From assembly GCA_016715365.1 (NCBI GenBank), contig JADKAM010000003.1, positions 1 through 64,000 on the forward strand: 64,000 nucleotides of DNA, in the 5' to 3' direction. Position numbers and translations under genes: made by a program. A model generated the notes under the pieces. It had not been told where the DNA came from. It made no database searches and saw only the letters and a program-made list of their open reading frames with translations. This DNA is from Chitinophagaceae bacterium (lineage in GTDB: Bacteria; Bacteroidota; Bacteroidia; Chitinophagales; Chitinophagaceae). Shown piece after piece: positions 49,550 to 57,509 of this stretch. Every line of letters begins with the position of its first letter. The first letter of the stretch is position 1.

Positions 49550-50022
49550 TCTTACTCAATCAGGATTTAATATTTTAAACAGAGAAATTCCAAGAAAATA
49601 TTTTAGCTTATTGAAAATGGCTTAACAAGTTCATAAACATTCTTCTCCTTTTTATTATTCACTCACCCTTAATAAAATCGTTGACCAACCGTTGAGTAAA
49701 TGAATTCCGGATTTAAAATTCAGAAGCGCAGCGACAATTTATTTTCTAATAAATTGACAAAATGCTTTGATGATTTGAAATTTTTTACTAAATTCGTCTA
49801 AGAAATGACCCTCATTAGGGGGTAGGGGGTGTGTAAAGCGAATCTATTGAGTTTTTATTGAGTCGAAAAAATATGGTCTCTTAATTAATTGATTTTCAAT
49901 TAGTTATAACAAAAAGTTCCGGACCCGTCCGGTCCGCAAAAGCCTTCAATACTTAGTATTGAAGGCTTTTTGTTTTATCTAATTTCACTTCTTCTTAATA
50001 CCTTCACTCAAAATTAATTTTA
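49550..50022. other. Gap between hipT and dapA
   Basis: No credible gene. It contains a G-rich stretch (TTAGGGGGTAGGGGGTG at about 49815-49831), the palindrome CCGGAC-CC-GTCCGG (49919-49932) and, just after it, the bidirectional terminator at 49938-49976. Confidence 0.55.
49938..49976. terminator. Bidirectional intrinsic terminator
   Basis: A 15-bp perfect stem AAAAGCCTTCAATAC / GTATTGAAGGCTTTT with loop TTA, followed on the plus strand by TGTTTT. A-tracts on the left arm and T-tracts on the right let it act for both directions. It separates the hip operon from dapA. Confidence 0.8.
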
Positions 50023-50916
50023 ATGAGTTTACGTAAACAATTACAGGGCACAGGTGTGGCCATCATTACTCCGTTTAAAGCAACTATGGAAGTTGATTTT
50101 GATGCTTTGGGAAAATTAATTGACTTTATCATTGAAGGCGGAATTGATTACATCATTACGCTGGGAACCACCGGCGAAACACCAACGCTTGATACAGAAG
50201 AGCAATTCGACATTATTAATTACACTTTAGAGAAAGTACACGACCGGGTGCCGGTTGTTGTGGGAGTTGGTGGTAATAATACCAAAGAGGTGATGGAGAA
50301 TTTACAAAGTTATCCGCTTGAAAAAGCTGCTGCGGTTTTATGTGCCAGTCCTTACTACAACAAACCTACGCAGGAAGGAATTTTTCAGCATTACAAAAAC
50401 CTGGCAGCTGCAAGCCCTAAGCCGGTAATATTATACAATGTACCTGGCAGAACCGGAAGCAACATGACTGCCGAAACCACTTTGCGCCTGGCAAAAGAAG
50501 TGGATAATATTGCCGGTATAAAAGAAGCCAGTGGCAACATGTTGCAATGTATGCATATACTGCGTGACAGACCTGATGATTTTTTAGTAGTTAGCGGCGA
50601 TGATCACATAACACTGCCGTTAATTGCCTGTGGAATGGATGGAGTTATCAGTGTGGTGGCCAATTGTTTTCCGAAAGATTTTTCTGATATGGTGCGTTAT
50701 AGTTTGCAGGGCGATTTTGGAGCGGCAAGGCCACTGCATTATAAATGCCTTGAAGGAAATGATCTGCTGTTTGCCGAAAATAATCCTGCCGGTGTAAAAG
50801 CATTTTTATTTGAACTGGGATTAATTGAAAACATACTCAGGCTGCCGCTGGTGCCGTTAAGCGATGCTGTTCATCAAAAGGTAAAAACATACCTGAAGAG
50901 TAGAAATGAGCCATAA
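50023..50916 (+). CDS. dapA: 4-hydroxy-tetrahydrodipicolinate synthase
   Basis: 297 residues, the usual length. It condenses pyruvate with aspartate semialdehyde, the first step of the diaminopimelate/lysine pathway that also feeds peptidoglycan. Key residues are visible: GTTGE (residues 48-52), Tyr138 in ILYNVPGRTG, and the Schiff-base Lys167 in GIKEASG. The substrate-binding YYNKPTQEG lies near residue 111. A TTAATTTTA region precedes the start. The gene is intact and is followed after about 70 bp by an esterase gene on the same strand. Confidence 0.95.
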   Translation: MSLRKQLQGTGVAIITPFKATMEVDFDALGKLIDFIIEGGIDYIITLGTTGETPTLDTEEQFDIINYTLEKVHDRVPVVVGVGGNNTKEVMENLQSYPLEKAAAVLCASPYYNKPTQEGIFQHYKNLAAASPKPVILYNVPGRTGSNMTAETTLRLAKEVDNIAGIKEASGNMLQCMHILRDRPDDFLVVSGDDHITLPLIACGMDGVISVVANCFPKDFSDMVRYSLQGDFGAARPLHYKCLEGNDLLFAENNPAGVKAFLFELGLIENILRLPLVPLSDAVHQKVKTYLKSRNEP

Positions 50917-50986
50917 CAAAGCTTGGTTCCGACTGAAATGTCTATTAGCGAATAGCATCTGGCCAAAATGAAATAAAAATAAACAG

Positions 50987-52147
50987 ATGAAATATTTGTT
51001 GTGCCTTATTCTTTTTACCTGCAGCTTTTTTTATAGCGAGGCACAATACAGCGTTGTTTTTAAATTAGGAAAATACCCTGATAAGCATAATAATGACACT
51101 GCTTTTCTTGCTGGAAGTTTTAATAACTGGAATCCCGGAAACAATGCCTTTCGATTTTTACTTACCAATGAAAATAGTTTTGAGTTAATACTCAATTTGC
51201 CTGCCGGCCAGTACGCCTATAAATGTACAAGGGGCAATTGGGGAACAGTGGAATGTTTTGCAGATGGAAAAGACATAAACAATCATTCGTTCCGGATAAC
51301 TGCCGATACAACCATTGAAATAAATATTGAAGCCTGGAGGGATGATTTTGCTCCTGTAACTAAAATGCATACTGCCAGTAAACAGGTGCAGGTGATGGAT
51401 ACCGCATTTTTCATTCCGCAGTTAAACAGAGCCAGGCGCATCTGGATCTATTTGCCCGAAGGATATGAAAAAAATAAAAAAGAATACCCGGTTATGTATA
51501 TGCACGACGGGCAGAATATTTTTGATGAATACACTGCCGGTTTTGGCGAATGGGGCGTTGATGAATGCCTGGACAGTTTGATAAATGCCGGAAAACAGGC
51601 TTGCATTGTTGTAGGTATTGATAATGGCCCTAAAAGATTGAATGAATACAATCCCTTTACATTTCGAAATTTTGGAGAAGCGGAGGGAGACCGGTACCTT
51701 GACTTTATTGTACAAACCCTTAAGCCTTTTATTGATAAAAAATACAGAACACTTTCCTCAAAAGAAAATACGATCATAGCCGGCAGTTCAATGGGTGGCC
51801 TCCTCTCATATTACGCAATGATAAAACAGCCACAGGTTTTTGGTAAGGCAGGTATTTTTTCTCCGGCTTTCTGGACAGCACCGGCAATTAACTCCTTAAC
51901 CGATTCGCTGGCAGCAAAAGTGAACGGTAAATTTTTCTTTTATATAGGCGGACAGGAAGGAGCGGCTTATTTAAATGATATGGTGACGATACAGGAATTG
52001 CTGGGAGAAAAATCTACCGCCATGATCTACTCTGTTGTTGATGATGAGGGCATGCACAATGAAAAAGCCTGGCGTAAATGGTTTGCAGAATTTTATAACT
52101 GGATAATGGCCGAGGGTTTTAACAAAGTAATGAAAGTTGATGAGTAA
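50987..52147 (+). CDS. Secreted esterase with N-terminal CBM48/E-set-like domain
   Basis: 386 residues. A signal peptide (MKYLLCLILFTCSFFYSEAQ) is followed by a beta-sandwich (residues 30-120) with LAGSFNNWNPG, the pattern of CBM48-type E-set domains. The alpha/beta-hydrolase domain of the esterase-D/enterochelin-esterase (Fes) type follows: IYLPEGY, VMYMHDGQNIFDEY, and the nucleophile elbow GSSMGG with Ser268. A His near residue 352 (in DDEGMHNEKAW) completes the likely triad. The substrate is unknown; siderophore, carbohydrate ester or sugar ester are all possible. The gene is intact, and its stop directly adjoins the convergent rnz stop. Confidence 0.85.
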   Translation: MKYLLCLILFTCSFFYSEAQYSVVFKLGKYPDKHNNDTAFLAGSFNNWNPGNNAFRFLLTNENSFELILNLPAGQYAYKCTRGNWGTVECFADGKDINNHSFRITADTTIEINIEAWRDDFAPVTKMHTASKQVQVMDTAFFIPQLNRARRIWIYLPEGYEKNKKEYPVMYMHDGQNIFDEYTAGFGEWGVDECLDSLINAGKQACIVVGIDNGPKRLNEYNPFTFRNFGEAEGDRYLDFIVQTLKPFIDKKYRTLSSKENTIIAGSSMGGLLSYYAMIKQPQVFGKAGIFSPAFWTAPAINSLTDSLAAKVNGKFFFYIGGQEGAAYLNDMVTIQELLGEKSTAMIYSVVDDEGMHNEKAWRKWFAEFYNWIMAEGFNKVMKVDE

Positions 52148-53050
52148 CTAGATGATATAACAGCTTCCCTGTATTGCCAGCTCGGTATTTTCAAAAACTT
52201 CTTTTGTTTCCTGCAAAAACTCATCAAGAATTTCATATTTGGATGAGAAATGACCGATCAATAATCTATTCACTTCCCCTTTTTTTGCAATGGTCCCTGC
52301 CTGTACTGTGGTGCTGTGAAACCTGGCTGCGGCCCTTTCATGCAAATCCTTCAGGTAAGTAGTTTCATGATACAACAAGTCAACTCCTTTTACTTTTTCT
52401 GCAAGACTCTCATCAAAAATGGTATCGGCGCAATAGGCATAACTCTTACCTTTTGAGGCAGCGGTTGTTACTTCCTCATTGGGTACAATGGTGCCTTTTT
52501 TGGTAACATAATCTTCGCCCATTTGCAGGTTATCATAAAAAGCTGCCGGTATCTCATAAATTTTTGCACGTTCAGCATCCAGTTTCCTGGGCTTTTTTTT
52601 CTCACGGAATAAAAACCCCCAGCAATCTATCCGGTGCTTCACTTTAAAGCACTCAACTGTCATTTTATTTCCGTCAACAATCAAGCCTTCCTTTTGCAAA
52701 GGATGAAAATGTAAATTGAAACAAAGATGTGTGGCAGCAAAATTGAGTTGTAGTGTTATTAACTGCTCCAGTTCTGGTGGTGCATGCAAATGCAGGTCCT
52801 GCGTGCGGTTTAGCAGGCTCATGCTGGTGAGTATACCAATCAAACCAAAATAATGATCACCATGTAAATGCGAAATGAAAATGTGATTTATTTTGCTGCG
52901 CTTTACTTTGTATTTAGAGAGCTGCATCTGCGTCCCTTCGCCACAATCAATCAAGTAACTTTCTTCCTGGGTTTGTAAAACCTGGGCAGTAGGGTTTCTG
53001 TCAAAAGCGGGTATTGCAGAGTTGTTTCCTAGTATAGTTAGTGCAAGCAA
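52148..53050 (-). CDS. rnz: Ribonuclease Z
   Basis: 300 residues, beta-lactamase fold. The zinc-binding motif HLHGDH (residues 61-66) and a later GHFSSKYE with a downstream His are the expected ligands. RNase Z cuts the 3' trailer from tRNA precursors. The gene is convergent with the esterase gene: its stop lies at the base following that gene's stop. The start (MLALTILGNNSAIPAF) matches the family N-terminus. Confidence 0.93.
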   Translation of the reverse strand: MLALTILGNNSAIPAFDRNPTAQVLQTQEESYLIDCGEGTQMQLSKYKVKRSKINHIFISHLHGDHYFGLIGILTSMSLLNRTQDLHLHAPPELEQLITLQLNFAATHLCFNLHFHPLQKEGLIVDGNKMTVECFKVKHRIDCWGFLFREKKKPRKLDAERAKIYEIPAAFYDNLQMGEDYVTKKGTIVPNEEVTTAASKGKSYAYCADTIFDESLAEKVKGVDLLYHETTYLKDLHERAAARFHSTTVQAGTIAKKGEVNRLLIGHFSSKYEILDEFLQETKEVFENTELAIQGSCYII

Positions 53051-53156
53051 GTATTTTTAGTTTTGTGTTTGGTGTTTATTGTTTTTTGTTTTTCCGGAAT
53101 AAGTCAGCTAAAGTTTATAAAGACTGTAAAAGCAATTGAAGCGCTGCTCAACTAAA

Positions 53157-53195
53157 AACTAAGAACTAAGAACTAAGAACTAAGAACTAAGAACT
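53157..53195. repeat. AAGAACT heptamer tandem (five copies)
   Basis: Five perfect copies of AAGAACT (53161-53195) preceded by AACT. It lies between rnz and the STAS gene, 8 bp from the STAS stop codon. Heptamer arrays can change in copy number by slippage. Confidence 0.75.
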
Positions 53196-53203
53196 CTGAG
53201 TTT

Positions 53204-53578
53204 TCACTCATCTCTCAAGAAATCCCTTTCAATTTCTTCCATCTGCAAAATATCCCATGCTTCACTTTCTGTTGGTGTAATATTCATCAGTTCCAGTATT
53301 TCTTTGCTTTCCAATAATTGTACCACATCTTTTTGCAGGGCACAAATCACAAAGGAGCAGTCATTTTCATAAAATTTACTTTGAAGCTGTGCAATCGTTT
53401 CACCCATTTGTTCATCTATAGATTGTACCGCATCCATTTTTAAAATAACATGTGGTATGTCTTTTTGCAGGTATCCAAGCAACAATTGGTTAAGTTCATC
53501 TGTCATATTAACAGATAGATGCGCTTCTTCAGGCGTAATAACAGTAAATCTTTCTTTGGTATCTATTTTGACATTCAT
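53204..53578 (-). CDS. STAS-domain protein (anti-sigma-factor-antagonist type)
   Basis: 124 residues. The STAS fold is visible: strand DTKERFTVITPEEA, then LNQLLLGYLQKDIPHVILKM, DAVQSIDEQMGETIAQLQSK (the usual phosphorylatable Ser region here reads QSID), and CSFVICALQKDVVQLLE. Such proteins sense phosphorylation states of partners that regulate sigma factors or transporters. No signal peptide. The partner kinase is not encoded nearby. The gene has a clear ATG and is preceded on the minus strand by about 270 bp shared with the divergent clpC. Confidence 0.8.
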   Translation of the reverse strand: MNVKIDTKERFTVITPEEAHLSVNMTDELNQLLLGYLQKDIPHVILKMDAVQSIDEQMGETIAQLQSKFYENDCSFVICALQKDVVQLLESKEILELMNITPTESEAWDILQMEEIERDFLRDE

Positions 53579-53799
53579 TGGTTAAGATAATTGTTTTAGA
53601 AGATGTTCTTTGTAAAGTAAAGAAAATTTTGCTATCGGGATTTGCAAAATCTGGATAATTTTATTGCAGCACAGCAAACCATGTTTAAAATACCGCTAAA
53701 TTGCTGAACAGGTTAATGGTTGTATTTTATAAAAAAAGTATTCCCAAAATAGAAAGTCTACTTTTTAACATATTAACATTTCGTAAAACAGGCAAACTT

Positions 53800-53807
53800 T
53801 ATCTTTG
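53800..53807 (+). promoter_or_regulatory. Candidate -7 element before clpC
   Basis: TATCTTTG fits TAnnTTTG. It lies 41 bp upstream of the clpC ATG. No TTTG is found exactly 19 bp upstream, so the assignment is weak. Confidence 0.35.
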
Positions 53808-53847
53808 AAATTAACGTTATTATTGTACAAGCTAAATTCAATATAAA

Positions 53848-56394
53848 ATGGATAATAATTTTTCAGCACAGGTAAAAGAGATCATCTCCTACAGCAGAGA
53901 GGAGGCATTGAGATTGGGAAACGATTTTATTGGAACAGAGCATTTGGTATTGGGTTTAATCCGTGATGGAGAGAATACGGCTGTTAAAATATTAAAATCA
54001 CTCAATATCGACCTTTCCGAACTCCGCAAAGAGATTGAAATTGCGGTTAAAGATAAAACCGGAAAAAATATTGCGAACATCAACTCACTTCCATTAACCA
54101 AGCAGGCCGAAAAAGTTATCCGCATAACGGTGCTGGAAGCCAAGGCACAAAAAAGTGCATTGGTAGAAAGTGAACACCTGATGCTTTCAATTTTAAAAAA
54201 TAAAGAGAACATAGCCACACAAATTTTAAACCAGTTTGATGTGGATTACGATGTTTTTAAAAACGAACTCGGATTTGTAACCAGTAATCCGCCATCGGCC
54301 GAATTCAGTGATGAAGGAGAAGATGATTTTGATGAAGAAAGAAAACAATACGGGGGGCAAAAACCACAGCGCCCCGGTGCAGCCAATCAGCCCAAAACAA
54401 AAACACCGGTACTCGATAATTTTGGAAGGGATATAACACGCCTGGCAGAGAATGGTTCTTTAGATCCGATTGTTGGAAGAGAAACTGAAATTGAAAGGGT
54501 TTCACAAATTTTATCACGACGTAAAAAAAATAACCCCATTTTAATTGGAGAGCCTGGTGTTGGTAAAACCGCTATTGTAGAGGGTTTGGCCCTTCGCATT
54601 GTTCAAAGAAAAGTTTCCCGTGTGTTGTTTGATAAAAGAGTAGTGAGTTTAGACCTTGCAGCATTGGTTGCCGGTACAAAATACCGTGGACAGTTTGAAG
54701 AAAGGATGAAAGCCATCATGAATGAGCTGGAAAAAAACAGGGATGTTATTTTATTCATTGATGAGATACATACCATCGTTGGTGCCGGTGGTGCCAGTGG
54801 TTCTTTAGATGCTTCCAATATTTTTAAACCGGCTTTGGCCAGGGGAGAACTGCAATGTATTGGTGCATCAACCCTGGATGAATATCGTATGCATATTGAA
54901 AAAGATGGTGCTTTGGATCGCCGTTTTCAGAAGGTATTGGTTGAGCAACCTTCGGTTCAGGAAACGATAGAGATATTGAATAATATTAAAAGTAAGTACG
55001 AAGATTATCACAATGTAACCTACAGCCAGGAAGCGATTGAAGCCTGCGTAAAATTGAGCGACCGTTACATGACAGATCGTTTATTGCCCGATAAGGCAAT
55101 TGATGTTTTGGATGAAGTAGGAGCCCGCAAACACATTAAAAATATTAATGTACCGGAAGACATCATTGAACTGGAGAAAAAGATTGAAGATATCAAGCTT
55201 GAAAAAAATAAAGTTGTAAAGAGCCAGCGTTTTGAAGAAGCTGCATCCTTAAGAGATACTGAAAAGCGTTTGCAGGAAGAACTGGAAACTGCAAAAAATG
55301 CCTGGGAAGAAGAAAGCAAACACAAACGTTACCCGATTGAGGAAGAAGATATTGCTGAAGTGGTGCATATGATGACGGGTATTCCTGTAAAAAGAATGGT
55401 ACAGGCAGAGACAGACAAACTGCGCCGCATGGCAACCGATCTGCAGGGAGCTGTTGTTGGACAGGATGACGCCATTTCAAAAGTAGTTAAAGCCATACAG
55501 CGTAACAGGGTAGGGTTGAAGGATCCTAAAAAGCCAATTGGTACCTTTATTTTCCTGGGCCCAACCGGTGTTGGTAAAACAGAATTAGCCCGTTCGCTTG
55601 CCAGGCATATGTTTGACAGCGATGACGCACTCATACGGATTGATATGAGTGAGTACATGGAAAAATTCACTGTAAGCCGTTTGATTGGTGCACCTCCCGG
55701 ATATGTTGGTTACGAAGAAGGCGGCCAGCTAACAGAAAAGGTCCGTCGCAAACCCTATTGTGTAATACTGCTGGATGAAATTGAAAAAGCGCACCCGGAT
55801 ATATACAATATTCTGTTACAGGTTTTGGATGATGGTATGTTAACCGATGGTATGGGCCGCAAGGTTGATTTTAAAAATACCATGATCATCATGACATCCA
55901 ATATTGGTGCAAGGCAGTTGAAAGACTTTGGAGATGGGGTGGGTTTTGCAACAGCCAACCGTATGGAAAACGCCGATGAAAATAACAAAGCTGTAATTGA
56001 AAAAGCATTGAAGCGCACTTTTAGTCCCGAGTTTTTAAACAGGATCGATGATGTGGTGGTATTCAATTCTTTGAGCAAAGAAAACATCTTCGAGATCATT
56101 GATATTGTAATGCAGGGAGTTATCAAACGGCTTACCAACCTGGGTTTGGCCATGGAGTTAACACCGGAAGCAAAAAGTTTTATTGCCGATAAAGGATACG
56201 ATGCACAGTTTGGTGCCAGGCCTTTGCACAGGGCCATACAAAAATACCTGGAAGATCCTTTAGCTGAAGAGATATTGAATATGAATATTAAGCATGGTGA
56301 TGTAATGGTGGCCGAAATGGATGAAACCGGTGAGAAAATAAGATTCGTATTAAAAAAAGAAGAGAAGAAAAAAGAAAAAAAATCTGAAGCCTGA
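53848..56394 (+). CDS. clpC: ATP-dependent Clp protease ATPase subunit ClpC
   Basis: 848 residues, in line with ClpC. Two N-terminal Clp repeats (REEALRLGNDFIGTEHLVLG and its partner near residue 85), then an acidic linker, AAA module 1 with Walker A GEPGVGKT (234-241), a UVR-type coiled coil (about 440-478, KNKVVKSQRFEEAASLRD), and AAA module 2 with Walker A GPTGVGKT (571-578). The end is Lys/Glu-rich. It unfolds substrates for ClpP and removes damaged proteins. It is intact throughout, in contrast to the related clpV at 28499-30964. Confidence 0.95.
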   Translation: MDNNFSAQVKEIISYSREEALRLGNDFIGTEHLVLGLIRDGENTAVKILKSLNIDLSELRKEIEIAVKDKTGKNIANINSLPLTKQAEKVIRITVLEAKAQKSALVESEHLMLSILKNKENIATQILNQFDVDYDVFKNELGFVTSNPPSAEFSDEGEDDFDEERKQYGGQKPQRPGAANQPKTKTPVLDNFGRDITRLAENGSLDPIVGRETEIERVSQILSRRKKNNPILIGEPGVGKTAIVEGLALRIVQRKVSRVLFDKRVVSLDLAALVAGTKYRGQFEERMKAIMNELEKNRDVILFIDEIHTIVGAGGASGSLDASNIFKPALARGELQCIGASTLDEYRMHIEKDGALDRRFQKVLVEQPSVQETIEILNNIKSKYEDYHNVTYSQEAIEACVKLSDRYMTDRLLPDKAIDVLDEVGARKHIKNINVPEDIIELEKKIEDIKLEKNKVVKSQRFEEAASLRDTEKRLQEELETAKNAWEEESKHKRYPIEEEDIAEVVHMMTGIPVKRMVQAETDKLRRMATDLQGAVVGQDDAISKVVKAIQRNRVGLKDPKKPIGTFIFLGPTGVGKTELARSLARHMFDSDDALIRIDMSEYMEKFTVSRLIGAPPGYVGYEEGGQLTEKVRRKPYCVILLDEIEKAHPDIYNILLQVLDDGMLTDGMGRKVDFKNTMIIMTSNIGARQLKDFGDGVGFATANRMENADENNKAVIEKALKRTFSPEFLNRIDDVVVFNSLSKENIFEIIDIVMQGVIKRLTNLGLAMELTPEAKSFIADKGYDAQFGARPLHRAIQKYLEDPLAEEILNMNIKHGDVMVAEMDETGEKIRFVLKKEEKKKEKKSEA

Positions 56395-56415
56395 TTTTGG
56401 AAATAAGTGTTTTAT

Positions 56416-56450
56416 AAAAAAGAGTTGTACACCAGTGCAACTCTTTTTTT
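56416..56450 (+). terminator. Intrinsic terminator after clpC
   Basis: A 10-bp stem AAAAGAGTTG/CAACTCTTTT with a 10-nt loop, followed by T3. It lies 23 bp past the clpC stop. Confidence 0.75.
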
Positions 56451-56483
56451 TATTATTGCCTTGTTTTGTTGATTTTTGCATCA

Positions 56484-57161
56484 ATGAAAAAAATAATCAT
56501 CACTATTGATGGATGGTCTTCCTGTGGAAAAAGCACACTGGCAAAGCAGCTGGCAAAGTCGCTGGGGTATGTATATATCGACAGTGGCGCTATGTACCGT
56601 GCCATCACCCTGTATTTTTTGCGCAACCATATAAACTGGCTGGATACGGTGCAGGTAAATGATGCTTTAGCACATATAACACTTACTTTTAAATTCAATA
56701 ACAAAACTCAGCAGTCTGAAATTTATTTAAATGAAGAAAATGTGGAGTATGTGATCAGGGACCTGGTTATTGCTGAAAAAGTAAGTGATGTTGCTGCCAT
56801 TAAGGAAGTAAGAACTTTTGCAGTAGCCCAACAACAAAAAATGGGTGAAGAGAAAGGTATTGTGATGGATGGCCGTGACATTGGCACCACTGTTTTTCCG
56901 GATGCGGAACTTAAGTTTTTTATGACAGCCGATATAGCCGTACGGGTAGAAAGGAGATATCTGGAGATGTTGGCAAAGAACCCGAATATATCCATCGATG
57001 ATGTAAAGGCAAATCTTGAAATGCGGGATTATATTGATTCTAACCGGGAAGTGAGCCCTTTACGAAAAGCGCCGGATGCTATTGAACTGGATAATACAGC
57101 ATTGAGTATAGCAGAGCAGTTGGAGATCGCAGTTGGTTTTGTCAAAGGTAAAATTTACTGA
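56484..57161 (+). CDS. cmk: Cytidylate kinase
   Basis: Read from the ATG at 56484, the product is 225 residues. The P-loop GWSSCGKST lies at residues 10-18, YIDSGAMYRA near 33 binds CMP, and DGRDIGT and a later MRDYIDSNREVSPL belong to the lid. It phosphorylates CMP and dCMP. An in-frame upstream ATG at 56466 would add six residues (MLIFAS) before the natural start, which fits the family poorly. Confidence 0.93.
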   Translation: MKKIIITIDGWSSCGKSTLAKQLAKSLGYVYIDSGAMYRAITLYFLRNHINWLDTVQVNDALAHITLTFKFNNKTQQSEIYLNEENVEYVIRDLVIAEKVSDVAAIKEVRTFAVAQQQKMGEEKGIVMDGRDIGTTVFPDAELKFFMTADIAVRVERRYLEMLAKNPNISIDDVKANLEMRDYIDSNREVSPLRKAPDAIELDNTALSIAEQLEIAVGFVKGKIY

Positions 57162-57184
57162 TTTTTAAAATAGTATAAAAAAAA

Positions 57185-57215
57185 TTTGGATAATTTGAAA
57201 ATTGTTCTAATTTTG
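57185..57215 (+). promoter_or_regulatory. Bacteroidota-type promoter for the T9SS gene
   Basis: TTTG (57185-57188), a 19-bp spacer, then TAATTTTG (57208-57215): a perfect match to TTTG-N19-TAnnTTTG, the consensus of the primary sigma factor in Bacteroidota. Confidence 0.7.
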
Positions 57216-57249
57216 TGGAACCTTTTGTACTAAACCACATATCCCGTCC

Positions 57250-57267
57250 ATAGGAATTTATTCCTAT
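57250..57267. promoter_or_regulatory. Perfect inverted repeat in the leader
   Basis: ATAGGAAT-TT-ATTCCTAT: 8-bp arms with a 2-nt loop in DNA terms, about 35 bp past the predicted transcription start. It may be an operator or part of an RNA hairpin. Confidence 0.55.
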
Positions 57268-57509
57268 CTTAAAAGCCGTATTTTTAATTATCCATTATTC
57301 CTGTTATTTACACTCTGAATAAATCGCGTGTTTAGATTTGTTTGCATTCTATGCCAAATCTTAATAACGCAACTTAGCAGCAGATTAAGTCATAATATCC
57401 ACATTCGAAAAGTCTCCAATTTCAATCATCCTTTTGATTATGGCTATATGCCAATGTCACCACTATGTATTGAATTATTTAACGCTTATTTATACTAAAA
57501 CCTGAAATC

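Larger units (their letters stand above)
57162..57509. other. Long leader upstream of the T9SS gene
   Basis: 348 bp with no gene. It carries the promoter at 57185-57215 and an 18-bp perfect palindrome at 57250-57267, leaving a predicted untranslated leader of about 280 nt before the ATG at 57510. Confidence 0.55.

Noticed and set aside
49815..49831. G-rich stretch as a functional G-quadruplex
   Set aside because: Only two G5 runs are visible, too few for a standard intramolecular quadruplex.
53157..53195. Short heptamer array as a CRISPR
   Set aside because: The repeat is 7 bp without spacers, and no cas genes lie nearby.
53889..56237. Several long antisense open frames within clpC
   Set aside because: They are shadows of a highly conserved gene with biased codon use; none has a domain or start context.
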